Assembly (NCBI GenBank): GCA_025057275.1
Contig: JANWXQ010000061.1
Span: forward strand, 1-36,682
Length of the DNA: 36,682 nucleotides
Direction: 5' to 3'
From: Chitinophagales bacterium
Lineage (GTDB): Bacteria; Bacteroidota; Bacteroidia; Chitinophagales; UBA10324
The notes below the pieces were generated by a model. It made no database searches and was not told where the DNA came from. It worked only from the letters and a program-made list of their open reading frames with translations. Below, piece after piece: positions 25,682 through 34,278 of this stretch. Position 1 is the first letter of the stretch; every line of letters starts with the position of its first letter. A program made the position numbers and the translations under genes.

Positions 25682-28600
25682 ATGCGGTGGATGCTGGTGG
25701 TGATCGGGTGTATGCTTACGGCTTCGTTATGCGCCCAGTCTGGGGGCTTTTCCCAATCGCGGGATCAGTTCATCAAAGAGCTTGCCCAATTGCTCACTGA
25801 CACCAAGCGGGACGATTGCCGGCAGGCCGCCCAGCAACTCCAGCAGGCCTGGCCGTCTTTGGGAACGACCGTTCAGGGCGATGTGTTGGAAGTGGCGCAA
25901 CGCATGCAGGGCCGGCGCATGTTGGCCCATCCGTATTTCTGCAAACTGGCGTTGGTGGCCATTGCCTATCATGAGGGTAAACCCGGAAGCGAAAGCTGGA
26001 GCTCCTGGTATGAAGTAGCCATGGAAGTGCTGGCCAATCTTCGTCAGGGGAACAACAAACAGTTTGATGAATTTCTGGATTTTTCTGTTGGATTGTTTTC
26101 CGGACAAACGCTTTACGGAACAGCTTCCAAGCAATGGCGGTTTCGCGGAGGAACCTATGAGCTGCGGATGCAGGATAAGCAACCGGTGCTGTTTGTTTCC
26201 GACTGCGACCTGGTTGGCCTCTCGCCTGCCGATTCCACCATCATCTATGCGACGGAAGGCACGTACTTTCCCATGGAGGAAAAGTGGGTGGGTCGGGGAG
26301 GCCGGGCCGACTGGCGACGGGCCGGATTTGATCCCGATGCCGTTTACGTGCTGCTGCAGCAGTATCAGATTGATGTGCGCAAAAGCGAATATGCCGCTGA
26401 TTCGGTTCGGTTGTTTTATGAAAATTATCCTAAAGCATCGTTGTGGGGCACGTTTCGCGATAAGATTCTCAGCACCAGCGATACGGACCGGATCAGCTAC
26501 CCGCGCTTTCAGTCGCTGCGCACCGACCTGACGTTCGATGAGCTCATTCCACATGCACGCCTGCGGGGCGGGCTGGAACTGGCAGGAAACCGTATGGCTG
26601 TTTATGGAAGTGCGGGAGCAGAAGCCTCCCTTCGCATTTTCCGTTTCGACGACCAGCTGGGCGTGCTTTCCCGCTCCCAGCGGTTTGCCATTCGCAAAGA
26701 CAGGGAAGTTCATGCCTCTCAGGCTTATGTCAAAATCTTCTATGGAAAAGATTCGCTGGTTCACCTGGGCATCAGCCTTCGTTACAATGCCGAGAAGCGG
26801 GAACTGGTCCTCACGCGCGGGCGTTACGGCATCTTCAAATCGCCGTTTTATGATTACTACCGCAGTCTGGAGCTTTCCCCTGAGCTGATTTACTGGGACA
26901 TGAATGAACCTGAGCTGATCATGCGCCAGGTGGCCGTCACCGGCAACAGCACCATGACCATGGAGTCGTTCGATTATTACCGTGCCGGCCGTATGGATAA
27001 ATATCAGGGACTTGCCGATTACAATCTGGTGGATCGCCTCAAGCAGATCGTGGACCGCACCGGTCAGCGCACGTTCTATGCCGATGATCTGGCCAAACGC
27101 ATTGACCCGAACTATTCATTAGACATCATAGAGCCCATGTTATACAAGCTGGTGGAAGACGGCTTTATTGATTACGACGACCGCAACAAAGAAGTAACCA
27201 TTCGCGCCAAAACGTTCCGTTACGTTGCCGCCAAACAAAAGAAAATTGATTACGACAACATCCGCATAGAATCCGTAACCAATGGCGTGAACGCAACGGT
27301 GGATATGCGCAGCTACGAAATGAAGGTGGATGGAGTGAAAAGTGTGTCGCTGAGCGACTCCAGCTTTGTGGTGGTCTTTCCCCGGGAAGGAAAAATCACG
27401 TTGCGCGACAACCGCAACATGGATTTCAGTGGGTCGCTTTTTGCCGGCCGGGTGGATCTGAGCGGTGATGGGTTTTCGTTTGACTACGGCCAGTTTCGGC
27501 TAAACCTGAGCCATGTGGATAGTATGGTCATCAACATTCCTACCGGACGCCGCGATGCTTCGGGAATACCAACGGTGGGGCCCATCCGCAGTGTGGTGAG
27601 TGACCTGACCGGCCACCTTCAGATTGACAGCCGGGAAAACCGCGGCGGCATCAAGCCGCTCAAGCAATATCCTGTACTCACCACCACCCAGCCGTCGTAT
27701 GTTTATTACGATCATCATTCCATCCTGAATGGCGTTTACGAGCGGGACAAGTTTTATTTTCAGGTTGACCCGTTTGTTTTTGACTCCCTGCAAAAGCTGC
27801 AGCCCGATCAGGTGGCTTTTACCGGCAAACTGGTGTCCGACGGCATTCTGCCGGAGCTCAAGGAAACCTTACGCATTCAGCCGGATTTGTCACTCGGATT
27901 CAGGACGCGCCTGCAGAACACTGCTGTGTACGGAGGTCGCGGTACGTTCAGCAATGAGCTGACCCTAAGCAATGCAGGGCTGCGTGGACACGGCGACATT
28001 CGTTTTGTGACAGCCCGATTGAAGGCTTCCCAACTCATTTTTTTCCCTGACTCGCTATTAGGAAGAGCTGATTCGGTGCGCATGGATGCCACGGTTTTCA
28101 ACGGAACGGAATTTCCTACTGTTCGGGGCCTGAACAGCCGCCTGCGCTGGTTGCCTTATCAGGATTCGCTTATTCTTCGTTCGGATACCAACGCTTTTCG
28201 ACTGTTTGACCTGAAAACCACACTGGCCGGTTCCCTGGTGTTGCAGTCTTCCGGTCTTCGCGGTCGCGGTCATGTGGACTGGGCTGAAGCCTCTTTGTCC
28301 AGCAACGATATAGGCTTTGGTAAGCATACCCTGAAGGCCGATAGTTGTGATTTCCTGATTAAATCGCTGGATGTAAAAAAAGCAGCGTTAAAAACCACCG
28401 ATGTCAATGCACGCATCGATTTTGAAAAACGCATCGGCGATTTCCGACTTAACGATGAGGAAAGCAGCACCGTCTTTCCGTACAACCAGTATGCCACCAC
28501 CATCAGCGAGTTCCGTTGGAATATGGACCGCAAGCAGTTGACTTTCCGGGCACCGAAAGGCAGTCTGGCCGACTTTACTTCCCTGCATCCGCAGCAGGAC

Positions 28601-30145
28601 GGTCTGGCTTTTCAGGGTTCTTCCGCCATTTATGACCTGAACGACTACGTTCTGCGCATTTCGGGTGTTCCTTCCATTGACGTGGTGGATTCGCGATTCA
28701 TTCCTGACAGCCTCAAAGTGGTAGTGGAAGCCAATGCCCGGTTGCGCACGCTCCAACGGGCCCGCTTACTGATGGACTCCGTCAGTCAATATCATGTGTT
28801 CGACAGCGTGACGGCCACCATCAGCGGACGCTATGCGGTAAAAGCATCGGGCCGGTATGCTTTTGAAAACCTTACCGGAAAAAAGCAATACTTCTTCTGC
28901 GAAGACATCGGTGTTTTTACCGATACGGCCGATGGACAGCGGCGCCTGTATGCCCGTGCCCGCATCGACAGCGCTCAAAGGCTGATGTTGCTGCCCCGCA
29001 TTGCCTTCAAGGGATCAGCACAAATCACGTCATCGCGCGAGCCGGTAGTATTCAAAGGGTTTGCGCGGCTTCAGCTCAACCATCCCAAAGTGATTTCGGA
29101 ATGGTTTTCCGTAAACCATGCGCTGACGCCGGATTCGTCCCACCTCTATTTCCGCGATCCGGTCAATGAAGCCCGAAGGCCCATGTTGTGCGGATTGGTG
29201 TTTGACGCCGATTCCAATGATTTATATGTTTCTTTTTTTAATGCTAAAAAATCGTCTCGCGACCGCAGTCTCTTTCATGTGGAAGGCATTGTGTATTACG
29301 ACAGCACGATGTCGGAATTCATCGCCGGCGACCGGGCCAAGCTGCTGCACGGCAGCAGCCGCGGCAATATCCTGAGGTTTAACGAGAAGCGCAGCCGGGT
29401 GTACGGCGAAGGACTGATGAACTTTGGTTTCAATTTTGGCATGGTCAACCTGATCAGTGCGGGTAGTTTTTCCTACGACGTCAATAAGGAAGAGCCCACT
29501 TTCCGGGTGGCCCTGGGATTGGGCTTTCCCATGGACGAAGCCTTGCTGACCTATATGGCCAATTCCGTACTCAAAGGCAACAGCGATGCCGAATATGCCG
29601 ATTATGCCTCGGATCATTTTACCCGAACCTTTTCGGAACTGCTCAAACCCGAGCAGGAAAAAAAATGGAAAGAGCAGCTGAACAAAACCGGTTTTTTTGT
29701 GCAAAGCGATGAACTGCCGTACACAATTCTGATTTCGGAAGTGGAGTTGAAATGGGACAAGGCTACGCGTTCGTTTTACAATACCGGACCGTTTGCGCTG
29801 GCGTTTATCGGAAAAAATTCCGTGGCTACTGTGGTGCCCGGCTATCTGGAAATGGGATTCAAACGGGGAGGTGATTATTTCAACCTGTTCCTCCCTGCCG
29901 GCGACGAAGAGGATTATTATTTTTTTCTTTCCTATGCAACCAACAACCTGCAGGTGATCAGCGGCGAAAGGGCGTTTAATCAGATGCTGATGGACATTAA
30001 ACCCGAAAAGCGGCGGTTTGAAGAAGACGGCAAATTGTTTATGTACAATCCCGGTTCCGAAAACAAAAAGAACACCTTCGTCAACCGGATGAAATTTTTG
30101 CAGGAAGAAGCTGCTAAAGCCAAAAAGCAACAACAGAAAAAATGA
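25682..30145 (+). CDS. Giant conserved Bacteroidota protein of unknown function, probably periplasmic or surface
   Basis: About 1487 residues; I do not know its function. It resembles a family of roughly 1500-residue hypothetical proteins in Bacteroidota, recognised from recurring phrases such as QTLYGTASKQWRFRGGTYEL, SYPRFQSLR and PSYVYYDHHSILNGVYERDK. ATG 25682 is chosen because it gives a signal peptide (MRWMLVVIGCMLTASLCAQ); GTG 25604 would add 26 unneeded residues. No transmembrane segment is evident after the signal peptide. Most of the chain has short amphipathic strands like large beta-helix or beta-sandwich proteins. Residues about 448-516 (LVDRLKQIVDRTGQRTFYAD to EEVTIRAKTF-like end) look like a winged-helix fold, which is unexpected in an exported protein. 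The C-terminus is coiled and Lys/Gln-rich (KAKKQQQKK). It starts 105 bases after the esterase array and ends 19 bases before plsY. Confidence 0.8.
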   Translation: MRWMLVVIGCMLTASLCAQSGGFSQSRDQFIKELAQLLTDTKRDDCRQAAQQLQQAWPSLGTTVQGDVLEVAQRMQGRRMLAHPYFCKLALVAIAYHEGKPGSESWSSWYEVAMEVLANLRQGNNKQFDEFLDFSVGLFSGQTLYGTASKQWRFRGGTYELRMQDKQPVLFVSDCDLVGLSPADSTIIYATEGTYFPMEEKWVGRGGRADWRRAGFDPDAVYVLLQQYQIDVRKSEYAADSVRLFYENYPKASLWGTFRDKILSTSDTDRISYPRFQSLRTDLTFDELIPHARLRGGLELAGNRMAVYGSAGAEASLRIFRFDDQLGVLSRSQRFAIRKDREVHASQAYVKIFYGKDSLVHLGISLRYNAEKRELVLTRGRYGIFKSPFYDYYRSLELSPELIYWDMNEPELIMRQVAVTGNSTMTMESFDYYRAGRMDKYQGLADYNLVDRLKQIVDRTGQRTFYADDLAKRIDPNYSLDIIEPMLYKLVEDGFIDYDDRNKEVTIRAKTFRYVAAKQKKIDYDNIRIESVTNGVNATVDMRSYEMKVDGVKSVSLSDSSFVVVFPREGKITLRDNRNMDFSGSLFAGRVDLSGDGFSFDYGQFRLNLSHVDSMVINIPTGRRDASGIPTVGPIRSVVSDLTGHLQIDSRENRGGIKPLKQYPVLTTTQPSYVYYDHHSILNGVYERDKFYFQVDPFVFDSLQKLQPDQVAFTGKLVSDGILPELKETLRIQPDLSLGFRTRLQNTAVYGGRGTFSNELTLSNAGLRGHGDIRFVTARLKASQLIFFPDSLLGRADSVRMDATVFNGTEFPTVRGLNSRLRWLPYQDSLILRSDTNAFRLFDLKTTLAGSLVLQSSGLRGRGHVDWAEASLSSNDIGFGKHTLKADSCDFLIKSLDVKKAALKTTDVNARIDFEKRIGDFRLNDEESSTVFPYNQYATTISEFRWNMDRKQLTFRAPKGSLADFTSLHPQQDGLAFQGSSAIYDLNDYVLRISGVPSIDVVDSRFIPDSLKVVVEANARLRTLQRARLLMDSVSQYHVFDSVTATISGRYAVKASGRYAFENLTGKKQYFFCEDIGVFTDTADGQRRLYARARIDSAQRLMLLPRIAFKGSAQITSSREPVVFKGFARLQLNHPKVISEWFSVNHALTPDSSHLYFRDPVNEARRPMLCGLVFDADSNDLYVSFFNAKKSSRDRSLFHVEGIVYYDSTMSEFIAGDRAKLLHGSSRGNILRFNEKRSRVYGEGLMNFGFNFGMVNLISAGSFSYDVNKEEPTFRVALGLGFPMDEALLTYMANSVLKGNSDAEYADYASDHFTRTFSELLKPEQEKKWKEQLNKTGFFVQSDELPYTILISEVELKWDKATRSFYNTGPFALAFIGKNSVATVVPGYLEMGFKRGGDYFNLFLPAGDEEDYYFFLSYATNNLQVISGERAFNQMLMDIKPEKRRFEEDGKLFMYNPGSENKKNTFVNRMKFLQEEAAKAKKQQQKK

Positions 30146-30164
30146 ACTTGTTGAATACGTGCTT

Positions 30165-30806
30165 ATGACGTTTGGCTGGATAGCGGCTTTGGCGACGGCC
30201 TATTTTATTGGCAGCATTCCCTCTGCCGTATGGTTGGGTCGCTGGCTTTATGGTACCGATGTGCGACAGTCCGGCAGCGGTAATGCCGGAGCCACCAATA
30301 CGTTCCGTGTGCTGGGCGCGCGGGCTGCTGCCGCCGTGCTGCTTGTAGATGTGGTCAAAGGGATGCTGGCCATCGTGCAGGGACAGTGGTGGCTGCCAGA
30401 TGAGCTGTCTGACCATCAGCGTCAATGGATTCAGTTGGCGCTGGGCTTCGTTGCCGGTTTGGGGCATGTGTTTCCGGTGTACACGCAATTTCGCGGCGGC
30501 AAAGGCGTGGCTACCTTTTTCGGCGTGCTGATCTATCTGTTTCCTTATGCCGCTTTGCTGGTGGCTGTGGTTTTTGTCGTGGTGTTGTGGATTACCCGAA
30601 TCGTTTCTGCGGCCAGCTTATCGGCAGCGCTGTTATTGCCTTTGGCCATGTGGCTTACCGTTTCGCCGCCCCGAACTGCACCGTTGGTTTTTTCGCTGGT
30701 GATGTTGGCTACTGTGGTGTTTACGCATCGTCAAAATATTGTCAGACTTCTCAACGGCAAGGAGCCGCAACTTAACTTTGCCGGCAAGAATCGTCCTGCT
30801 CGTTGA
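30165..30806 (+). CDS. plsY: Glycerol-3-phosphate acyltransferase PlsY
   Basis: Inner-membrane enzyme that transfers an acyl group from acyl-phosphate to glycerol 3-phosphate, the first step of phospholipid synthesis. 213 residues, with about five hydrophobic segments. All three PlsY motifs are present: GSIPSAVWLGRW near residue 16, GSGNAGATNTFRVLG near 38, and GHVFPVYTQFRGGKGVATFFG near 104. ATG 30165 is preferred over GTG 30159 upstream; the two differ by two residues. Its stop overlaps the TTG start of the next gene (TTGA), so the two are probably translationally coupled. Confidence 0.95.
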   Translation: MTFGWIAALATAYFIGSIPSAVWLGRWLYGTDVRQSGSGNAGATNTFRVLGARAAAAVLLVDVVKGMLAIVQGQWWLPDELSDHQRQWIQLALGFVAGLGHVFPVYTQFRGGKGVATFFGVLIYLFPYAALLVAVVFVVVLWITRIVSAASLSAALLLPLAMWLTVSPPRTAPLVFSLVMLATVVFTHRQNIVRLLNGKEPQLNFAGKNRPAR

Positions 30807-31606
30807 ACCGGTATCACCTTCTTTCTGTTTTGGCTGGAGTGGTACTGCTGTTTGCCTGTACCAAGGTGCCAATTACCAATCGCAAGCAGATGAATCTGCT
30901 GCCGGAGTCGGAGTTAACCAGCATGGCGCTGACGCAATATCAGGACGTGCTCAAATCCAGCAAGGTTATTACGGGAACTGCCGATGCACAAATGGTGCAG
31001 CGTGTTGGGGTAAACATTAGTAATGCGGCCAAAACACTGATGGAAAAAATCGGCCAGAGCAAAAGCATTGCAGGGTACAAATGGGAATATGCCTTGATTG
31101 AAAGCAAGGAACCCAATGCCTGGTGCCTGCCCGGAGGAAAAATTGCTGTTTACACCGGCATTCTTCCCATTACCAAAGATGAGACCGGACTGGCCGTGGT
31201 GATGGGTCATGAAGTGGGTCATGCTTTGGCCCGCCATGGCAATGAGCGGATGAGCCATGGGCTGCTGGCACAGATGGGAGGTATTGCTTTGGCTGTGGCC
31301 CTGGCCGAACAGCCTCAGGCAACACAGGAACTTTTTTCCCAAGCCTATGGATTAGGGGTTTCGGTAGGGGCTTTGTTGCCCTACTCCCGGCTGCAGGAAT
31401 CCGAAGCCGACAAGATCGGCCTGGTGCTGATGGCAGCTGCCGGTTACGATCCCAACAAAGCCATAGACTTCTGGCAACGAATGAAACAGGCCACCGGCAG
31501 TTCCGAAGTCCCTGCATTCTTCAGCACCCATCCCAGCGATGACCAACGCATAGCAGAAATCAAGAAGTTTTTGCCGGAAGCGATGAAATACTACACCAAA
31601 AAATAA
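30803..31606 (+). CDS. M48 family metallopeptidase lipoprotein (LoiP/BepA-like)
   Basis: Zinc peptidase, 267 residues, predicted to be a lipoprotein in the envelope. The signal peptide ends in the lipobox LLFAC (Cys19). The zinc motif HEVGH is at 136-140 (MGHEVGHALARH), and the third ligand Glu is in ESEADKIG near 199-203. Members of this class (LoiP, BepA, YcaL in E. coli) work in outer-membrane protein quality control, which is the likely role here. The start is TTG 30803, overlapping the plsY stop; no in-frame ATG precedes the lipobox region closely enough. The C-terminus, FFSTHPSDDQRIAEIKKFLP, is typical of the family. Confidence 0.92.
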   Translation: MNRYHLLSVLAGVVLLFACTKVPITNRKQMNLLPESELTSMALTQYQDVLKSSKVITGTADAQMVQRVGVNISNAAKTLMEKIGQSKSIAGYKWEYALIESKEPNAWCLPGGKIAVYTGILPITKDETGLAVVMGHEVGHALARHGNERMSHGLLAQMGGIALAVALAEQPQATQELFSQAYGLGVSVGALLPYSRLQESEADKIGLVLMAAAGYDPNKAIDFWQRMKQATGSSEVPAFFSTHPSDDQRIAEIKKFLPEAMKYYTKK

Positions 31607-31632
31607 ACAGCTAACTTTTGAATGACAACTGA

Positions 31633-31785
31633 ATGACAACACCATCTGGTACCAAAAGCAAACTGATCCTTTGGTTCAAACGCCTGGGACTAGCCGGGTT
31701 TCTGTTTTTCTTTATTAAAGGGCTGGTATGGCTGGCCGTTATCTGGCTCGGGGTGGATTTTCTGGAGGGATGCGGCAGTAAATAA
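31633..31785 (+). CDS. 50-residue single-pass membrane protein
   Basis: Short open frame starting at ATG 31633: a basic N-terminus (TKSKLILWFKRLG), then a hydrophobic helix (LAGFLFFFIKGLVWLAVIWL) and a short tail ending GCGSK. Similar 45-50-residue proteins occur widely in Bacteroidota, often mislabelled 'alanyl-tRNA synthetase'; they have no known function. The strong hydrophobic segment and family resemblance support it as a real gene. It starts 26 bases after the M48 peptidase and ends 19 bases before the convergent carboxylase gene. Confidence 0.7.
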   Translation: MTTPSGTKSKLILWFKRLGLAGFLFFFIKGLVWLAVIWLGVDFLEGCGSK

Positions 31786-31804
31786 AATTTCATTGCCCTT
31801 TGCT

Positions 31805-33442
31805 TCAGGTCTGAATGACTCCCGTTCGAAAGGAGCGGTCAATGGGCGCATGATTGGCTGCAGACAAAGCCAGCGATATGGCTTTGCGTGTTTCTAAGGG
31901 ATCCAGGATGGCATCAATCCACAGCCGTGCAGCAGCATAGTAGGCGGTGGTCTGCTGTTCGTAACGTTGACGGATTTCTTCCAAAAGGGCTTTTTCTTGC
32001 TTTTCGTCAAGGGTTTGTCCGCGTGCTTTGAGTGCCGTTTCCTGAATCTGCAGCAAGGTTCGTGCTGCCTGATCACCGCCCATAACGGCAATGCGGGCGG
32101 TAGGCCACCCAAAAATGAAGCGGGGGTCGTAAGCTTTGCCACACATGGCATAGTTGCCGGCGCCGTAGCTGTTGCCCGTAATCACGGTGATTTTGGGTAC
32201 CACTGAATTGGCAACGGCATTTACCAGCTTCGCTCCGTCCTTGATGATGCCGCCATGCTCACTGCGCGTACCCACCATAAAGCCGGTAACATCCTGAACG
32301 AACACCAACGGAATGCGCTTCTGGTTGCAGTTCATAACGAAGCGGGCGGCCTTATCTGCCGAATCGGAATAGATGACGCCGCCAAACTGCATTTCGCCTT
32401 TCCGGCTTTTCACCACCTTGCGCTGGTTAGCCACAATGCCTACAGCCCAGCCATCAATTCGGGCGTAGGCGCAGATGATCGTTTTGCCGTAACCGGGTTT
32501 GTATTCGTCCAGTTCGGAACGATCGGTCAGGCGACGGAGGATTTCATAGGTATCATAGGGCTGGGCATTGTCAGTAGGAAAGAAGCCGAGCAGTTCATGC
32601 TCAGCCAGGGCAGGGGGTTGCGGTGCTGAACGGTTCAGGCCGGCCAGCGGAGCAGGACCCAGCTTATCCACGATACTGCGGATGCGGTCCAGGCATTCCC
32701 GGTCATCCGCACAGGCATAGTCGGTAACGCCGCTGATTTCACAATGGGTAGTGGCTCCTCCCAGGGTTTCTATATCAGTGTCTTCCCCAATGGCAGCCTT
32801 TACCAGATAGGGACCAGCCAGAAACACACTGCCGGTTCCCTTTACGATGAGGGCCTCATCGCTCATGATGGGCAGATAGGCGCCACCAGCCACGCAACTG
32901 CCCATGATGGCAGCAATCTGGGGAATGCCTTCGGCACTCATCACTGCATTGTTGCGGAAGATGCGTCCGAAATGCTCCTTGTCGGGAAAAATTTCATCCT
33001 GCATGGGAAGAAACACGCCGGCGCTGTCCACCAGATAAATGATGGGCAGGCGGTTTTCCATGGCCAGTTCCTGCGCCCGCAGGTTCTTTTTGGTGGTCAA
33101 CGGAAACCAGGCTCCGGCTTTTACAGTAGCATCATTGGCTACAACGATGCACAGCCTGCCGCTGACATAGCCCAAAACCACAATGACGCCGGCTGCAGGG
33201 CATCCGCCATGTTCGGCATACATATCGTAAGCAGCAAAGGCTCCGATTTCCAGGTAAGGTTGGTCACGATCCAATAAGTAAGCTATTCGTTCTCGCGCAG
33301 TCATTTTGCCGCGTTCGTGCTGGCGGTCAATATTTTTCTTGCCACCGCCCTGGCGGATCAAGTCCAGTCGGCGACGCATTTCGCTAAGCAGCAGCCGATA
33401 GGCATCGTCGTTTTTATTGAACTGCAGGTCGTTGTTTTTCAT
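31805..33442 (-). CDS. Acyl-CoA carboxylase carboxyltransferase (beta) subunit, methylcrotonyl-CoA carboxylase-like
   Basis: Carboxyltransferase subunit of a biotin-dependent acyl-CoA carboxylase; 545 residues, normal length. It transfers carboxyl groups from biotin to acyl-CoA. The sequence is closest to the methylcrotonyl-CoA (MCC-beta) branch: LVDSAGVFLPMQDEIFPDKE near 145, then GSCVAGGAYLPIMSDEALIV, GPYLVKAAIGE and GGATTHCEISGV, and in the C-terminal half FVQDVTGFMVGTRSEHGGII and NSYGAGNYAMCGKAYDP. The substrate is inferred, since propionyl-CoA forms differ in the first motif. The biotin-carboxylase partner is not in the window. ATG 33442 (MKNNDLQFNKNDDAY) is preferred to TTG 33472. It diverges from yebC with an 84-base gap. 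Confidence 0.92.
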   Translation of the reverse strand: MKNNDLQFNKNDDAYRLLLSEMRRRLDLIRQGGGKKNIDRQHERGKMTARERIAYLLDRDQPYLEIGAFAAYDMYAEHGGCPAAGVIVVLGYVSGRLCIVVANDATVKAGAWFPLTTKKNLRAQELAMENRLPIIYLVDSAGVFLPMQDEIFPDKEHFGRIFRNNAVMSAEGIPQIAAIMGSCVAGGAYLPIMSDEALIVKGTGSVFLAGPYLVKAAIGEDTDIETLGGATTHCEISGVTDYACADDRECLDRIRSIVDKLGPAPLAGLNRSAPQPPALAEHELLGFFPTDNAQPYDTYEILRRLTDRSELDEYKPGYGKTIICAYARIDGWAVGIVANQRKVVKSRKGEMQFGGVIYSDSADKAARFVMNCNQKRIPLVFVQDVTGFMVGTRSEHGGIIKDGAKLVNAVANSVVPKITVITGNSYGAGNYAMCGKAYDPRFIFGWPTARIAVMGGDQAARTLLQIQETALKARGQTLDEKQEKALLEEIRQRYEQQTTAYYAAARLWIDAILDPLETRKAISLALSAANHAPIDRSFRTGVIQT

Positions 33443-33526
33443 TGCGGTAAAAATAGAAAGGTCGGCCGGCAAGGCCGGTAAAGACGCCGGCTGTACGCTA
33501 ACTTAGCGGCCGCGGCAAGTGTGGTT
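33443..33526. other. Divergent intergenic region between carboxylase and yebC genes
   Basis: 84 bases must hold promoters for both strands. A small hairpin CCGGC-AAG-GCCGG is present near 33466-33478. No exact TAnnTTTG box with a proper -33 element was found; TATTTTTA (minus) and TAACTTAG (plus) are weak candidates. Confidence 0.4.
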
Positions 33527-34234
33527 ATGGGAAGGATTTTTGAAAAGCGGAAACACAAAATTTTCGCCCGCAATGCACGCATCTCCAAAATTTTTTCCCG
33601 CATCGGAAAAGAAATAGCCATTGCCGTTAAAGCCGGCGGGCCGAATCCCGATGCCAATCCCAGACTGCGGGCAGCCATCAACAATGCGCGCGGCGCCAAT
33701 ATGCCCAAGGACAAAATTGAAGCCGCCATCAAACGGGCCTCATCGCGTGATGCAGCCAACTACGAAGAGGTTACCTACGAGGGCATTGCACCCGGCGGTG
33801 TGGCGCTGATGGTGGACTGCGCCACCGACAACACCACGCGTACGGTAGCCAACCTGCGCATGCTCTTTTCCAAGGGCAACGGCACGCTGGGCACCAGCGG
33901 TTCGGTAGCGTTCAATTTTGAACGGCGCGGCGTATTTAAGCTCAGTAAGGAAGGCATTGACCTGCCGGCCATTGAGCTGGATCTGATTGATCTGGGGGCA
34001 GAGGAAATTGTTGAGGAAGACGACGCTATTTACATCTACACCCGCTTTGCCGACTTTGGTGCCATGCAAAAAGGCTTGGAAGCCAGAAACATTCAGCCGT
34101 TGAGCTCCGAAAAGCAGTGGATTGCCCTGAGCCATACGGAAGTGCCCGAAGACCAACAGGAAAAGGTGATCCGCCTCATTGAGCTGTTGGAAGAAGATGA
34201 CGATGTTCAGGCTGTTTACCACAACATGGCCTGA
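33527..34234 (+). CDS. YebC/PmpR family protein
   Basis: Member of the YebC/PmpR family, 235 residues. Members are described as transcriptional regulators (PmpR) and more recently as translation factors that relieve ribosome stalling; which applies here cannot be told. The N-terminus MGRIFEKRKHKIFARNARIS is the Bacteroidota form, followed by KIFSRIGKEIAIAVKAGGPN and AAINNARGANMPKDKIEAAI, the core family block. The remaining domains have YEGIAPGGVALMVDCATDN and GTLGTSGSVAFNF. ATG 33527 is chosen because it gives the conserved N-terminus; a GTG two codons upstream is not needed. Cytoplasmic. Confidence 0.95.
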   Translation: MGRIFEKRKHKIFARNARISKIFSRIGKEIAIAVKAGGPNPDANPRLRAAINNARGANMPKDKIEAAIKRASSRDAANYEEVTYEGIAPGGVALMVDCATDNTTRTVANLRMLFSKGNGTLGTSGSVAFNFERRGVFKLSKEGIDLPAIELDLIDLGAEEIVEEDDAIYIYTRFADFGAMQKGLEARNIQPLSSEKQWIALSHTEVPEDQQEKVIRLIELLEEDDDVQAVYHNMA

Positions 34235-34278
34235 TACGCCACTGGCAGGGTGGAGTTGAAGCCATAACGAACCTTTTC

